Position numbers and translations under genes: made by a program
Source of the DNA: Kipferlia bialata
Taxonomy: Eukaryota > Fornicata
Assembly: GCA_003568945.1 (NCBI GenBank)
Contig: BDIP01000010.1
Location: 1-46,018 of the forward strand
Length of the DNA: 46,018 bases
Direction of reading: 5' to 3'
In this document: piece by piece, positions 1 to 10,140 of the stretch
Position numbering within the stretch: the stretch's first letter is position 1
Layout: each line of letters starts with the position of its first letter
Notes under the pieces: model-generated
Told to the model about the DNA's origin: nothing
Seen by the model: the letters and a program-made list of their open reading frames with translations, nothing else
The model's database searches: none

Positions 1-50
<50 letters not shown>
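1..50. repeat. Poly-G tract at window start
   Basis: Fifty consecutive G. Other long G/C runs here lie at 2966-3007, 20625-20641, 33989-34033 and 36952-36985. The gene just downstream has no recognisable 5' end, as at the other runs. It may be a genuine homopolymer or an assembly-junction artefact. Confidence 0.9.
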
Positions 51-51
<1 letters not shown>

Positions 52-323
52 ATTGAGTGCTAGTCAGCCAAAGCCTATGATAATTGACACATACGCACCC
101 CCTTTCTCTCTGGTGCTGTCATGACTGTGTTGTACCCCTCCTGACTGAGCACAAGTGGGTCTGCCACGAGGGGTGTCTTGGAGGGGGACTGGTACACAGC
201 CACAGACACAGACGCAAGGGCATTGTCATGGCACATGCTGGGGGGAGGGGGGTGGATAGTATGGTATGGCAGATTTAGTGGTGCCACTAATACCAACATG
301 CAACATAACACAATGGTACAAGT

Positions 324-820
324 ATGAGAGAGGTGAGCGCAGGCACAATGGTACCAATCCAACTCAAGTTGAGTCTCAGCACCCGCAGGATACGAACGGA
401 GGGACCATCTTACCTGGTAAGGAATACAGGGGTGATATTGAGGGCTAAACAGGTCCGAAGGAATCCTAAAGCATATGGTCTGCGATATATGCTAGTTCCC
501 CTGGAGGTAAATGAATTGTGGGGAAGTATTGGGGGGGGGGGGGCACATGAACACTAACCTTTCCTATACTGAAGTTGATGTTTCATATATATCTCATTTG
601 TTAGCTGCAGGCAAATGATAAACCTGACAAGACTATCCACACTCATACCAATAACACACACCTCTTTGCCCTGACCAAGAGTGTCTCATTCATATCCAGA
701 CACACAACACGCCTGGGGTACTTCTCTGGCGTGGCAGCAGGCACCTCTGCAGGCACTACTGGAACCTCTACCATGTCCTATCCAGGACTGAGGCTGAGAG
801 AGACTCTCAGTGACAACTGA
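324..820 (+). CDS. 3'-terminal exons of an unrecognised gene (5' part missing)
   Basis: Three exons join in phase 0: about 324-416, 453-506 and 611-820, ending in TGA at 818-820. Introns are 417-452 (only 36 bases, GTAAGG...AACAG) and 507-610 (GTAAAT...GCTGCAG). The readable C-terminus runs through MVPIQLKLSLSTRR, then RRNPKAYGLRYMLVPLE, then a Thr/Ser/Gly-rich tail with LGYFSGVAAGTSAG. I do not recognise the family. The ATG at 324 is only the first in-frame ATG; the true start probably lies further 5'. A possible extra exon at about 161-250 (after CTGACTGAGCACAAG) could not be phased. The gene faces the FG-GAP gene tail to tail, with 98 bases between stops. The open, phase-consistent last exon is the best evidence that it is real. 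Confidence 0.45.
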
Positions 821-918
821 AAGCATTTATTCTCTACACCCTTTCTCACAACCTGCAAAGCGTAGTTTTGGACCAGCCCTTCTTTTCCAATAAATCTCAG
901 CTGCTGACCAGCTCTACT

Positions 919-2428
919 CTATTCCATCTGCACCCCGAAGGATGCCACCATGCCCGTCCCAGAGTGGTACAGGGGGCACCCTGCCAGGAACCCTGTCTGG
1001 TCCATGGCAATGGCCTGGCCCATGCCCACCTTGTTGACATGTGCACCTGTGTGTGTGAAGACCCCCTCTCTGTCCCAGTCGGTCCAGTCACGGTGGTACA
1101 CAGACACCTGGGGTCAGCGGCTGAGGTACTATACACATACACATATACTCAGTACATACACCCCACCTCTCCGTATGACCCATTGGCGCCTGGGGCACCT
1201 ATGGCCAGGAAGGCCGAGTCGATGCCGACAGCGGCACCCAGCTGGGCCCCTGTTGTGTTGCCGGAGAAGGTCTCCTCCTCGTCTATGTCCCACCCGTCGA
1301 TGCGGTACACCCACGCCCTGCCTGCCTTGACCTTTCCACCCACTGTGGCACTGCCGCACCCCAGGCTGAGGAGGGTGTCCCCGTGGCCACCCTCCTGTAC
1401 AGCGACAGACAGTGCACCGGCACACGACTCAGTGACGTCACCCCAGTACTGGCCAAGGTCTTTTCCCACCCTTGCAAAGACTGCAGCGCACCCGCCCTCC
1501 CTGGACCCGAGCACAATCCAGTCTCCATTGGCTGACACGGTATACCCCATGCCAGGGCACCTGGCACCCTCCTCAAGGAGCCTGCCCTCGCTGAAGGTGG
1601 CGCCCATGCTCACATACCGATGGGCCTTCCCCATCTGCCTGCCTGTCCCCGGGGTGCCCACCACCAGTACCCTCTCTCCAGTCTGGGGGTTAGGAAGGGA
1701 GACATTAGACTAGACTAGACAGAGGCCCTTTGAAGAGGCAGCGGTGCATACATGTACCTGAGCGGTTGTGAGGGCAAGGCTCTCCCCATAGGTGCTGTCA
1801 GCGTCTGAGAAGACCTGGTACTGGCTGAACCCCTTGTGGCCACTCTTGTACACCACCACAGTGCTGGTGCCACTGGCTCCATGGGAGGGGGCAGAGACAG
1901 CCACATAGGGGCCTGACAGTCAGGGGAGGAGTAAATAGAGTAACAGCTATTTTCCACACTGATAGAGTCAACGAACGGTATGAACGTAGATTCTGACCAC
2001 AGCTGAAAATACAAAAGTGTATAGTATTACACATCCAAAGAGATGGCAGAGGCCTTATATCGCTAATTAGAGCCTTATGTCCCCTATAAGGACGGTGCTA
2101 GAGGTACAGAGAGTATCCTTGTGTACTACCAAGTGTCAAGCAGACTCTTACCTGCAATACCAACCCCCCAGCCGTAGTTGTGCACACCAGATGGCGCCGA
2201 AAGGGCCTGCACAAAGCTCCAGTGTGACCCGTTGTCCTTTGTGTGGTATATGTATGCGGCCCCTGCCCCAGGTGCACCCACCACTGCATACCCACCCCCT
2301 AAGGCCACAGAGGAGCCAAAGGCGTCATGGCCTGAGGAGTAAGCATCTGTGATGTTGCTCCTCCAGTACACTCCCTCTCTGGCAGATACCACTGCAGCGA
2401 GGCACAGTGCCAGCAGGAGCACACGCAT
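919..2428 (-). CDS. Secreted FG-GAP repeat beta-propeller protein
   Basis: Four exons on the minus strand: 2428-2152, 1912-1758, 1682-1167 and 1107-919 (stop TAG), giving 378 aa. The first ~16 residues (MRVLLLALCLAAVVSA) are a clear signal peptide. The rest consists of about seven FG-GAP/integrin-alpha-like repeats, recognisable by G-[hydrophobic]-[SA]-[hydrophobic] and GAP elements: FGSSVALGGGYAVVGAPG, VAVSAPSHGASG, YGESLALT with VLVVGTPG, GYTVSANGDWIVLGS, LLSLGCGSATVGG, LGAAVGIDSAFLAIGAPG and MGQAIAMDQTGFLAGCP. Seven repeats would close one propeller without other domains. It is probably secreted or lumenal, as no transmembrane segment follows. Calcium-binding D-x-D-x-D loops are not obvious. 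All introns carry the fused 3' motif (for example CTAACCCCCAG at 1683-1694) and phases agree, so the model is firm; the biological role is unknown. Confidence 0.85.
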
Positions 2429-2559
2429 GTCAGAAGAGATGTGTTCAACTCAGAGAGTTTTGTGTGTATCTGAGGGTTAACAAACCAGTCAAACGGTCAA
2501 GACGGTCGGGGCTGCTTGTATGTGTCTTTGAAAGACAGTCTTTCTACCCATACAGATCC

Positions 2560-2964
2560 ATGTCCTCGGAGTCCTCGCCACCCCTCTTTGTAGTGGAGCC
2601 GTTTGTCCTCCCTGTCTTGGACCCTGGTGTGGATGGGTCAGATACAGTGAGGGTGAGTGGGACAATCAGTCACGTAGAACTATTTTGTCTATTCTCCTAT
2701 GTATATTCTCCTATGTATATTAGCCAGACAGAACTCCTCCCTCTCCCTCCATACTATTACTTTCTGACACAAGTGGTGCCCGGCTGCATCACAACCCATT
2801 ACTCCCCGTACGTATATCCTATCACCACATATGTATGTGTATGTTTCTAATGTCAGATCAATGCTGCTGTGAGTCTGCGTGCCTCTGCCCTCCTCCTCTG
2901 CCATGGGGGTGTGACCACGGATGACAGGGGTGGGTGGCACTGTGCTTGGTGCTAGCATCATGTA

Positions 2965-3010
<46 letters not shown>

Positions 3011-3042
3011 CCCTCCTTCCCTCTTTTTTTATGGGGGCCCCC

Positions 3043-3073
<31 letters not shown>

Positions 3074-3196
3074 ACCCACCCAGCTCTTGCCGAGGAGAAG
3101 GAGGCCAAGGCCAAGGACGAGAAGGAGGAGGAGGCTGAGACCGTAGAGAAGAAGGAGGAGAAGGAGGAGGAGAAGGAGGAGGAGAAGAAGGAGTGA
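2560..3196 (+). CDS. Small protein with acidic/lysine-rich tail
   Basis: Three exons, 2560-2652, 2857-2929 and 3084-3196 (TGA), phases 0 and 1, give about 92 aa. The N-terminal ~55 residues (LFVVEPFVLPVLDPG..., INAAVSLRASALLLCHGG) are ordinary and unrecognised. The last ~37 residues are almost only K and E (EEKEEEKEEEKKE), which would form a charged helix. Intron 2 (2930-3083) contains a run of 42 C and then a long CT tract before CTCACCCACCCAG. Because other long G/C runs in the window mark probable misjoins, the N-terminal and tail exons may belong to different genes; matching phase has a one-in-three chance of being accidental. ATG at 2560 is the first in-frame start. No function can be assigned. 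Confidence 0.5.
2966..3007. repeat. Poly-C tract (42 C) inside an intron
   Basis: Forty-two consecutive C upstream of the 3' splice site of the small K/E-tailed gene, followed at 3038-3053 by a second C run and a CT microsatellite. Introns here normally have C-rich pyrimidine tracts, so this could be an extreme natural case. It also resembles the runs that coincide with broken genes. Confidence 0.85.
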
Positions 3197-3411
3197 AGTA
3201 TCGGAGCGCCTTAGTCGAGATGGCTCTTCCGGTCTCCCCTAAGTGGATGTATATACCATAAAGTATTATGGTCAGGTGTCACTTTGTGTGAATGTCAGCA
3301 AGGAAGTCAATATATTATTTGATATAACTGGGGTTCTGTGTTATAGTCTATTCTGTTGGAGAATGGTGAAAGTGGACGTCTGCCATAAGACGCTGGGTCT
3401 CGTGCATGTGA

Positions 3412-6400
3412 TCACTCTAACTGTGTCCCAATGCCCGCTCCGGGTCCTGTCTCTGTGTCTGTGGCCCCCTTGAGACTCTCTAGAGCACCCACCACCCCCT
3501 CCATCTCCTCTCTCTCTTGTTCCTCTAGCTCTCTCTGCCGGGCCTGGGGTTAAATCCATACAGCATTGGGAGAGAGACAACTGGCTGGCATTGCAACAAT
3601 AGGCGGGGTGTATACGTACGCCGCCATCCCCCTACCTGGTGGGTGTCAAGGAACATGCCAATGCTCTCGGTGAAGTAGACAACATCGGAGTAGGTGTCTG
3701 AAGGTGAGGGAAGGGCAGATAATAGACAATAGACCCGAAGCAATAGGAGGTATCAACCCACCTGTGTGCTCTGCTGTGTCGCGTGTCTGCTCCTGTGCAA
3801 ATACTAGGTAGTCCCTGACCTGCATGTGGTCTGCATCGTCTGAAGAGGGTCAGGAGATGCTATGGGGGGGGGTGGGGGGGACTGTATTGACATACATAGA
3901 TACATCAGTACATATGCACGCATACCCATGTCCAGCTGGGGCACCACCGAGTGGAGCAGGTGGCACACCTCCCAGATAAGGGGGGGGGCTGTGTACACCC
4001 TGGTCAGGTCCATCCCAGTCTGGACAGCCATCTTCCTGGGGTCAGGTAAAGTCATGGGGTATAGGAGCGCGGGGGGGCTAAGCTGGTGTTGCTCCGCATA
4101 CACACGTGTACATGTACCGGTACCTGAAGGAGGGCTCAGCCCCTATGCAGAGGGTGGCCAGAAGGGTGAGGCCTGAGGGAAGAGTTGTAGGAGGACATAC
4201 ATACATGCAAACGCACCCTTCTCTCTCCCACCCATCTCCAATGCATACGTACCATAGCTGACCCCTGGGGTCGGTGTGGGACCCCTCTCCCCCTCCCCAT
4301 CTGTCTCTGTGTGGGCCTCTGCCACTAGCATGGAGCAGTGGTGCAGCACATCATGGTGGATGCCTAGGGTGGGAGGGGGGGGAGAAGGATGAGAGACCCG
4401 TACTGTGTACAAGAGACAAGAGTGATGGCCGAGTGCGACTGAATAGCCTCGAGGTGAGACACATAACACACCCCCACCTGTCTCTCTGGCTGTCCTGAGG
4501 TTGGCGCTGACCCTGCTGTACTCAGCCCCCATCAGGATGTTGTAGAGCAGGGGGGACGGCTGCTCCTGCACATAAGACACAGAGGCACATCCGAAAGATG
4601 TGACATGTGCAACAAATGGTAATGACAACATACATAGGAGACACGGGACCGGGAGAGTAGACAACTGTTCATCTCAGTGGCACCGATACACAGAGACACA
4701 TATAGGTATGCGTATCCACCCCTCTTACCTTGTGGTTGTCCCACAGGACCCTCAGAGCCCTGGCGGAGAACTCGGGGATGAGGCCCCGGTCCCTGCCCAG
4801 CTCCCAGTTCTCCCCATGCCTCTCTACCTCGGGGTGAGAAATATAATGAGTATTAGAATGGTACGCAAGCATTGCATAGCTCAAGGTCAACGGTAGACAT
4901 ACACATCGTCGAGACATCAGAGCTACTGAGTAGCACATGCACATTATCAGTAGTGATACTGATACTGATAACACTTGCACATGCACACCCACCAGGCTGA
5001 GCTGGTGCCTCTCTCTCTCAGTCAGGTCAGCCACAGTGGTGGGGTGCTCGTGCTCACTCTGAGGGTGAGTGAGGGATAGGTACAATACTGCTCGTACTCT
5101 CAAAACCAATATAGAGACTGTATCTACAGACTGCATATACACAGACTGCAACCCCCCAGTCACTGATATGCTGATGTCTCTTACCTTGATTGCCTCCATC
5201 AGTCTCTCCCGAGCCAGATCACCTGGGGTCCAGCTGCCACGGCGCCTAATAAGTCAGACAGCAATAGACAAACGACAACGTTGAGAGGGTTGAAAGCCCT
5301 AAATCGCTCTGACACAGGCTAGACAGATAGTGTTGTGATAGTAGATGGGACTGATCATTTCTCTATGGCCTCCATATCCTAGACTGGAGAGATATAGGGG
5401 TGAGTCCAGTACCTGAGGTGTCTGTAGTGGGGCATCCTCCTCTCAGGCAAGACACCGGCTGGGATCTTGCTAGGATGAGGCTGATCAAGTATCCCTGTAT
5501 ATACTGTGACTGTCAATACTATACAACCTTATCTCTGATACTACTATAGACCTATACTTATGTTCACAGTGGAGCACTACTTGATACAGTACAACCACTG
5601 CTACTAATGCACCCACCTGATGCTATGTCCGGCATTGACAATGTCGAGCAGACACTCGGGACACAGGTAGAGCTCTGTGTGAGAATATGGAAATGACTAA
5701 TTGGGGCCATTCTGCAATACAGAATGAGGGAACATGGTGATCAAGCACAGCTGATCCAGGGTCTATCTGCCAGATATACTATACGCGAAGTCCAACGCAA
5801 TAACACCCAACTACCTGTTGTATTGTCCCGGTACCTGACCTCTAGGTGGTGCTTGGAACACAGGGCAGCCTGGGGTGAGAGGCACAACAATGTGAGAGTG
5901 GTACACATAATCGGGGGAGGGAGCAACCTTTGCGAAAGAGAGCAACACATGACAAGACCATGAGTATAAGTATCACACAAGTACTCAACAGTCCCAGTTA
6001 CTCCCAGTACCAACCTGGGGCTGGTGTGGGTGTGTGGCCCCCTCCACTCTGGCCCCAGCCTCCTCTGCCTCTACCCCTCCCTCTGCCCCTGTTCTGGCAC
6101 TATCTGCCTCTGCCCCTCTCCTGGCGTCATCTGCCTCGGGCCTCTTGGCATGGGGCTCCTGGGGTGAGGAACTGTGATCACATTGCACCAACACTCTGAC
6201 ACTCACCTCAGCAGGGGTGAGAGGAGGATGCTTCTGGGGGAAGCCACCAATAGGCAGTTGAGCCTGGCCATGCTCCGAGGAAGGGGAGGGGGAGGGGGAC
6301 TCAATGTCCAGCTCCATGTCGGTGTCTGGGTCTGGGTCAAAGTGGCTCACAATATGCGAACACACTCACAGAGCAACAGTCGAAGGCGCTGGGTCTCAAA

Positions 6401-6571
6401 GCGACCCTAGTTGGTGGAGGGTGGGTGAGTGTGCTGCGAATGTTACAGCCAAACGCAAGATGACCCTCAGGCCAATAGATGGTCTCACAGACGATATAGC
6501 GTCGCCGCAGAATTTCATACATCCTCCGGACTCAGACTAGCACGGGTGACCGCCATATGGGACACCACCAT
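3412..6571 (-). CDS. Unrecognised 17-exon protein with CPEC motif
   Basis: Seventeen small exons read in phase from ATG 6571 (alternative ATG 6556) to TGA 3412: 6571-6521, 6406-6370, 6331-6207, 6158-6015, 5869-5815, 5674-5617, 5469-5413, 5245-5185, 5058-4993, 4827-4729, 4565-4478, 4363-4253, 4172-4124, 4035-3926, 3839-3762, 3697-3636 and 3543-3412. The shortest intron is 38 bases (6369-6332). The roughly 480-aa product begins MAVTRASLSPED, has a Pro/Ser/Glu- and Ala/Glu-rich low-complexity region (about residues 30-110), a short Cys pair (LYLCPECLLDIV), a long mainly helical body (for example LLYNILMGAEYSRV, TLLATLCIGAEPSF, PPLIWEVCHLLHSVVPQLD), and ends in a charged helix (ARQRELEEQEREEMEG). 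No catalytic motif is visible. A scaffold or complex subunit is possible, but that is a guess. The agreement of all 16 junctions makes the gene itself secure. Confidence 0.8.
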
Positions 6572-6878
6572 GAACAGCAATGGACATCTGCTATGAATTA
6601 GTTGACACAGCCTGCCGATATTGTGTACCCTGTGCACTGAACAAATTCCTTGTGAAAATATCCTACGTATGCCCCATACACGTACCGAATATCATCACAC
6701 AATGAATACCACTGGACGTACAGGCGGTGCACACCGTCCCTCTAGGAAGGCCAAGCGCCGATGGCTCACTCAAAAAAAGAAGGATGAATAAGGGTACTGT
6801 TGTACTCTGAGTGACAGATATGACGAGCTTTAAGCAAGCTTCTGGCGACTTCATCCATCTTGGTGTGCATCACCACCC
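6572..6878. promoter_or_regulatory. Shared divergent promoter region
   Basis: This 307-base space lies between two genes that start outward (ATG 6571 on the minus strand, ATG 6879 on the plus strand), so it must hold both promoters. I see no TATA-like or repeated element that I would defend. An A-rich stretch (about 6771-6784) is the only obvious compositional feature. Confidence 0.4.
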
Positions 6879-9681
6879 ATGGCATACCTGTTTGCGGTAA
6901 TGGCCGCCTTGGCGACCGTTTCCCTTGCTCTCAATGACCCTTCTCAGATTGCCCTCTTCTACTACCCCGATACCTTCCAGACAGGGCGTACCTCGCACTT
7001 TCTGAGTTTTATATGGGATGAGTTTGGAGGGCAGACCGCAATTGATGATGCCAAGCCCCTGTTCGTGCACTGGAAGCACACTGCCACCATGCAGACTGGT
7101 GAATGTGATGTTATTCCCTTTGATGGTTATGGGGTGGATATAGGTGAGCTAGGTTTGCCTCTGTTGGGTCTGTATGGTTGGTGATATGTTTGGGTAGTCA
7201 TCTCAATTGTGTTACCCTTATGTGGATAGTTCTTCCCTGCGACAAGTAGCTGACTGTCTTATTGTTTACCAGTTTCTTCTTCACAATACTGGTCTGGGTC
7301 TCCTAAGATGTAACACTACTTCGCCTGCCCGATGCATGGGAGGCGTGCAGATGTATATCTTTGAGTGTCCGGTCTAACTTCCAGGGTGTGTGTTCTATGA
7401 CCCAGGCCAGTATGTACTTGAGGCCAGGTTTGGCCTTGAGGGCGACTTCCAGCTTGTGACAGAGGCTATCAGTGGCATGGTATATGCTGGGACAGCAGTT
7501 GGTACGAATAGTATGGCAGTACACCAGTCTAGAGTGGTCAAGGTGTTGTGTCTCCATTTCTCTGCGATTGGTCTCACCCCCAGTGCAGAGTGTCATTCCC
7601 AACAGGACCATCTTCTGTACCGACAGGCACTGCGAGACTGGTCTGTCTGCCGCTTCTTTCACAGCCAGTGACACACTGGACATCTGGGCAGTGTCCCACG
7701 ACAGGTATACATACATATGTCAGTAGCCAATGTCACTATGCATATGGTGTGTTGGCACAGTCCATATTGATGTTTCTATGGCCAGAGACTGGCTGGGAGG
7801 GGACAGTTACCTTCTCTCTTCTACGTCCTTGTCCCTGTCTGACCTCAGCAACGGGTACTCCATCACATGTGCCAATGCCCTCCCCCAACTGGTCCTGTCC
7901 ACCTCTCTCGGGGTCCCATCTCCCCAAGGTGAGTGTAGAGGACATCGCCACACAGTGATGCGCGACAGTTTGGTACTTGATATGCATTGTTCCTGACCCC
8001 AGCCTCTGGTGTCGACACCCCCAGTCAGGAAGCCATTCTGGATGCCGAGGACCGCATTCTGCACTACGAGTGTGACTCTGACATGACAGACCCTCAGGAC
8101 ACGGTGGTCACTAGTGTACACATCACACTTAGTGGAACCAGAGCAGGTGGGTCAATATATATATATATATATATTATATAGTACATATATATAGTATATA
8201 TATGAGTGTGATATGTCAAATGATATTGGGAGTATGTGCTCTTGTATTGTTTCACTCACACTCACCCAAGGTGATCTCCTGGAGTTGAACTTTGGTACAG
8301 CTGGTGCGAACACCGTTCTACCTGTAAATGTGTTGCCTAGGGTACGTATTGTGTACATATTTCGACCACTACATTCTTACGTACTTGTGGACTTATGTTT
8401 CATCATACATTACTACCCATTGAGAATTTCACTGTCCCCATGTAATATCTCTCACCTTAGGAAGTGTCCCCCTCTCTCTCAGGTCTGGCCGGCAGCTGGA
8501 CTGGAGACAGCCTTCTAGGTGAGTCACATGTGTACGTGTCGTGTTTATATGTATTTGGGATGCGTCACTGTACATGTCCCTTACCACTCAGGAAGGCACC
8601 GCCACGGGTCCCCCCTGTCCCTCCAGGTCTATCTGGTGGATGAGTATGGCAACTTTGCCAGTGATTCCTGTGACGGCATTACTATCACAGATGCAGTGGC
8701 AGGTACAGACATTGTATATATATGGACGTTGAGGCAACAGGGATATGGTGGCCGGGATAGGTAATATGTATACTCTCTGCGTTTGACTGGTCGGGTATTA
8801 TCATATGTGTATACTTCAGTCTCCATGTGGTGCGCTCGCCCCACCCCAGGTCCCGTATCCTCCCAGTGCTCCTCTGACACCCACCTCGGTGTATGCTCCT
8901 GCGCCGTGACAGACCTCGACGGCATGCTCTCCAAGCGCACTCTGTCCGCCCTCTACACTGGGGCACCCCTCCTCGCAGGTATGGCTGGTGGATGTACGTT
9001 GACATTGTCATTCTGCACTTATGTCACAGCACTACATTGTTGGGTCAGCAGACACATGTGTGTATTGTATTGATATGGGGAGACAGTCTTGACCCTTACC
9101 CGCAAGGCGTTGCCAGTCAGTCGTACCTCTCCACCTACTGGCCCACCCTCTCCCCCCCTGTCCCCTCCCTTGTAGTGCCCTGTGCCTCTCTCCCCTTCCT
9201 GATCTGCCTCACCCTGCTGGTCATGGGCATTGTCGGAGGGGGGGTCTTCGCCTTCATGTGGTGGATTGGCGATGGGACCATATTCAAGAGGGGCCCTGAC
9301 AGGTGAGTGTATTGGCTAAATGGTGCATTGGTATTTAGGTTGGTCTCTGATATAGTTTGTATCACCTTGCCCACATCCAGATACAAGATACTTGAGTACA
9401 ACAGCGAACCGAACTCGGAAATCGATCTGCCTGCTCTTGAGGTGAGTAGCAGATGTCGGCACGTCTATATGTTTCATTTGTTTCAGATATGCCTCACGTG
9501 GCTGTTCCAGTATGGCATTAGTGTCCTGACCGCCAGGCCGGCCCCTCCATCTACAACTCCCCCAGAGCGGCATACGCCTCTGGGTGCAACTGGCCCCAGG
9601 GAGAGACAGACAGAGAGAGGTCATCGGCATAGGCTGGGCGACCCTGTGACATACGGGGGAGGGGCCACGGGTGTGGTATAA
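6879..9681 (+). CDS. Unrecognised type I membrane glycoprotein
   Basis: Twelve exons: 6879-7143, 7385-7501, 7584-7704, 7786-7928, 8003-8146, 8271-8341, 8461-8518, 8592-8702, 8850-8978, 9107-9302, 9381-9441 and 9487-9681 (TAA), all in phase, 536 aa. A signal peptide (MAYLFAVMAALATVSLAL) precedes a long ectodomain with paired cysteines (TIFCTDRHCETG, CSSDTHLGVCSCAV), N-glycosylation sequons (NRT) and one segment typical of Ig-like/invasin folds (YLVDEYGNF). One transmembrane helix (about residues 400-425, LPFLICLTLLVMGIVGGG) is followed by a basic, Pro/Thr-rich cytoplasmic tail. For the last exon an alternative acceptor at about 9510 would shorten the tail by eight residues. Exon 4 uses a weak acceptor (TATGGCCAG). 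The architecture suggests a surface receptor or adhesin; I do not recognise the family. Confidence 0.75.
8157..8204. repeat. AT/TA-rich microsatellite in intron
   Basis: Alternating AT repeats with short interruptions inside intron 5 of the membrane-protein gene, just after the donor. No function is apparent. Confidence 0.7.
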
Positions 9682-10140
9682 GTAGAATGCCATGCTGTAG
9701 AATGGCCATAATGTTGCCAACAGCCTCTCCTCTTGGAGGGTCCTTTCTTACACAGATAGGAGTATTAATTCATTATTAAAGCACACTGGAGAATAGAAAA
9801 TTTCGTGATTGGGTATTACTAGTGAGTCGTCGTAAGTACTAGGTCCTAGGAGAAAGCACATTTAGACTTTAAGTCTGAGTCTGAGAATAAAGTTGTAGTC
9901 ACCAGTAGACTACTAGGCCTAGTACTGATTCACTACATGAATGATTCACTATGAATCACAGTCTGTGTCAGTGAGATTCAGATCATCTGAATCACAGTAG
10001 TCAGAGTCTGACTGAGTCCCTGTGTCACAGACTGTGACTCAGAGTCTGTGACAGACTCTGTGATTCAAAAATAAGTAAACACGTAAGGGTTCAGCTCAAC
10101 ACCCTGGGTGTCACCCAAATATCTTCTCAAGCAAGCCGAC
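9682..10140. repeat. Intergenic space packed with short perfect palindromes
   Basis: No coding exon is visible in this 459-base spacer. It holds many perfect palindromes with different sequences: 10040-10060 (arms CAGAGTCTGT, centre G), 9975-9993 (arms GATTCAGAT), 9942-9958 (arms TGATTCA, gap 3), 9999-10013 (arms AGTCAGA), 10024-10038 (arms GTCACAG), 9911-9924 (even, TACTAGGCCTAGTA) and 9864-9876 (arms AGACTT). They cluster in the 250 bases upstream of the kinesin start, so regulatory sites are possible. The same class of palindrome fills the other gene-free regions. Confidence 0.75.

Noticed and set aside
868-1713. Long open frame on the plus strand (281 codons)
   Set aside because: It is antisense to the large exon of the FG-GAP gene, is rich in His/Pro/Cys as expected from reading the complement, and has no splice logic.
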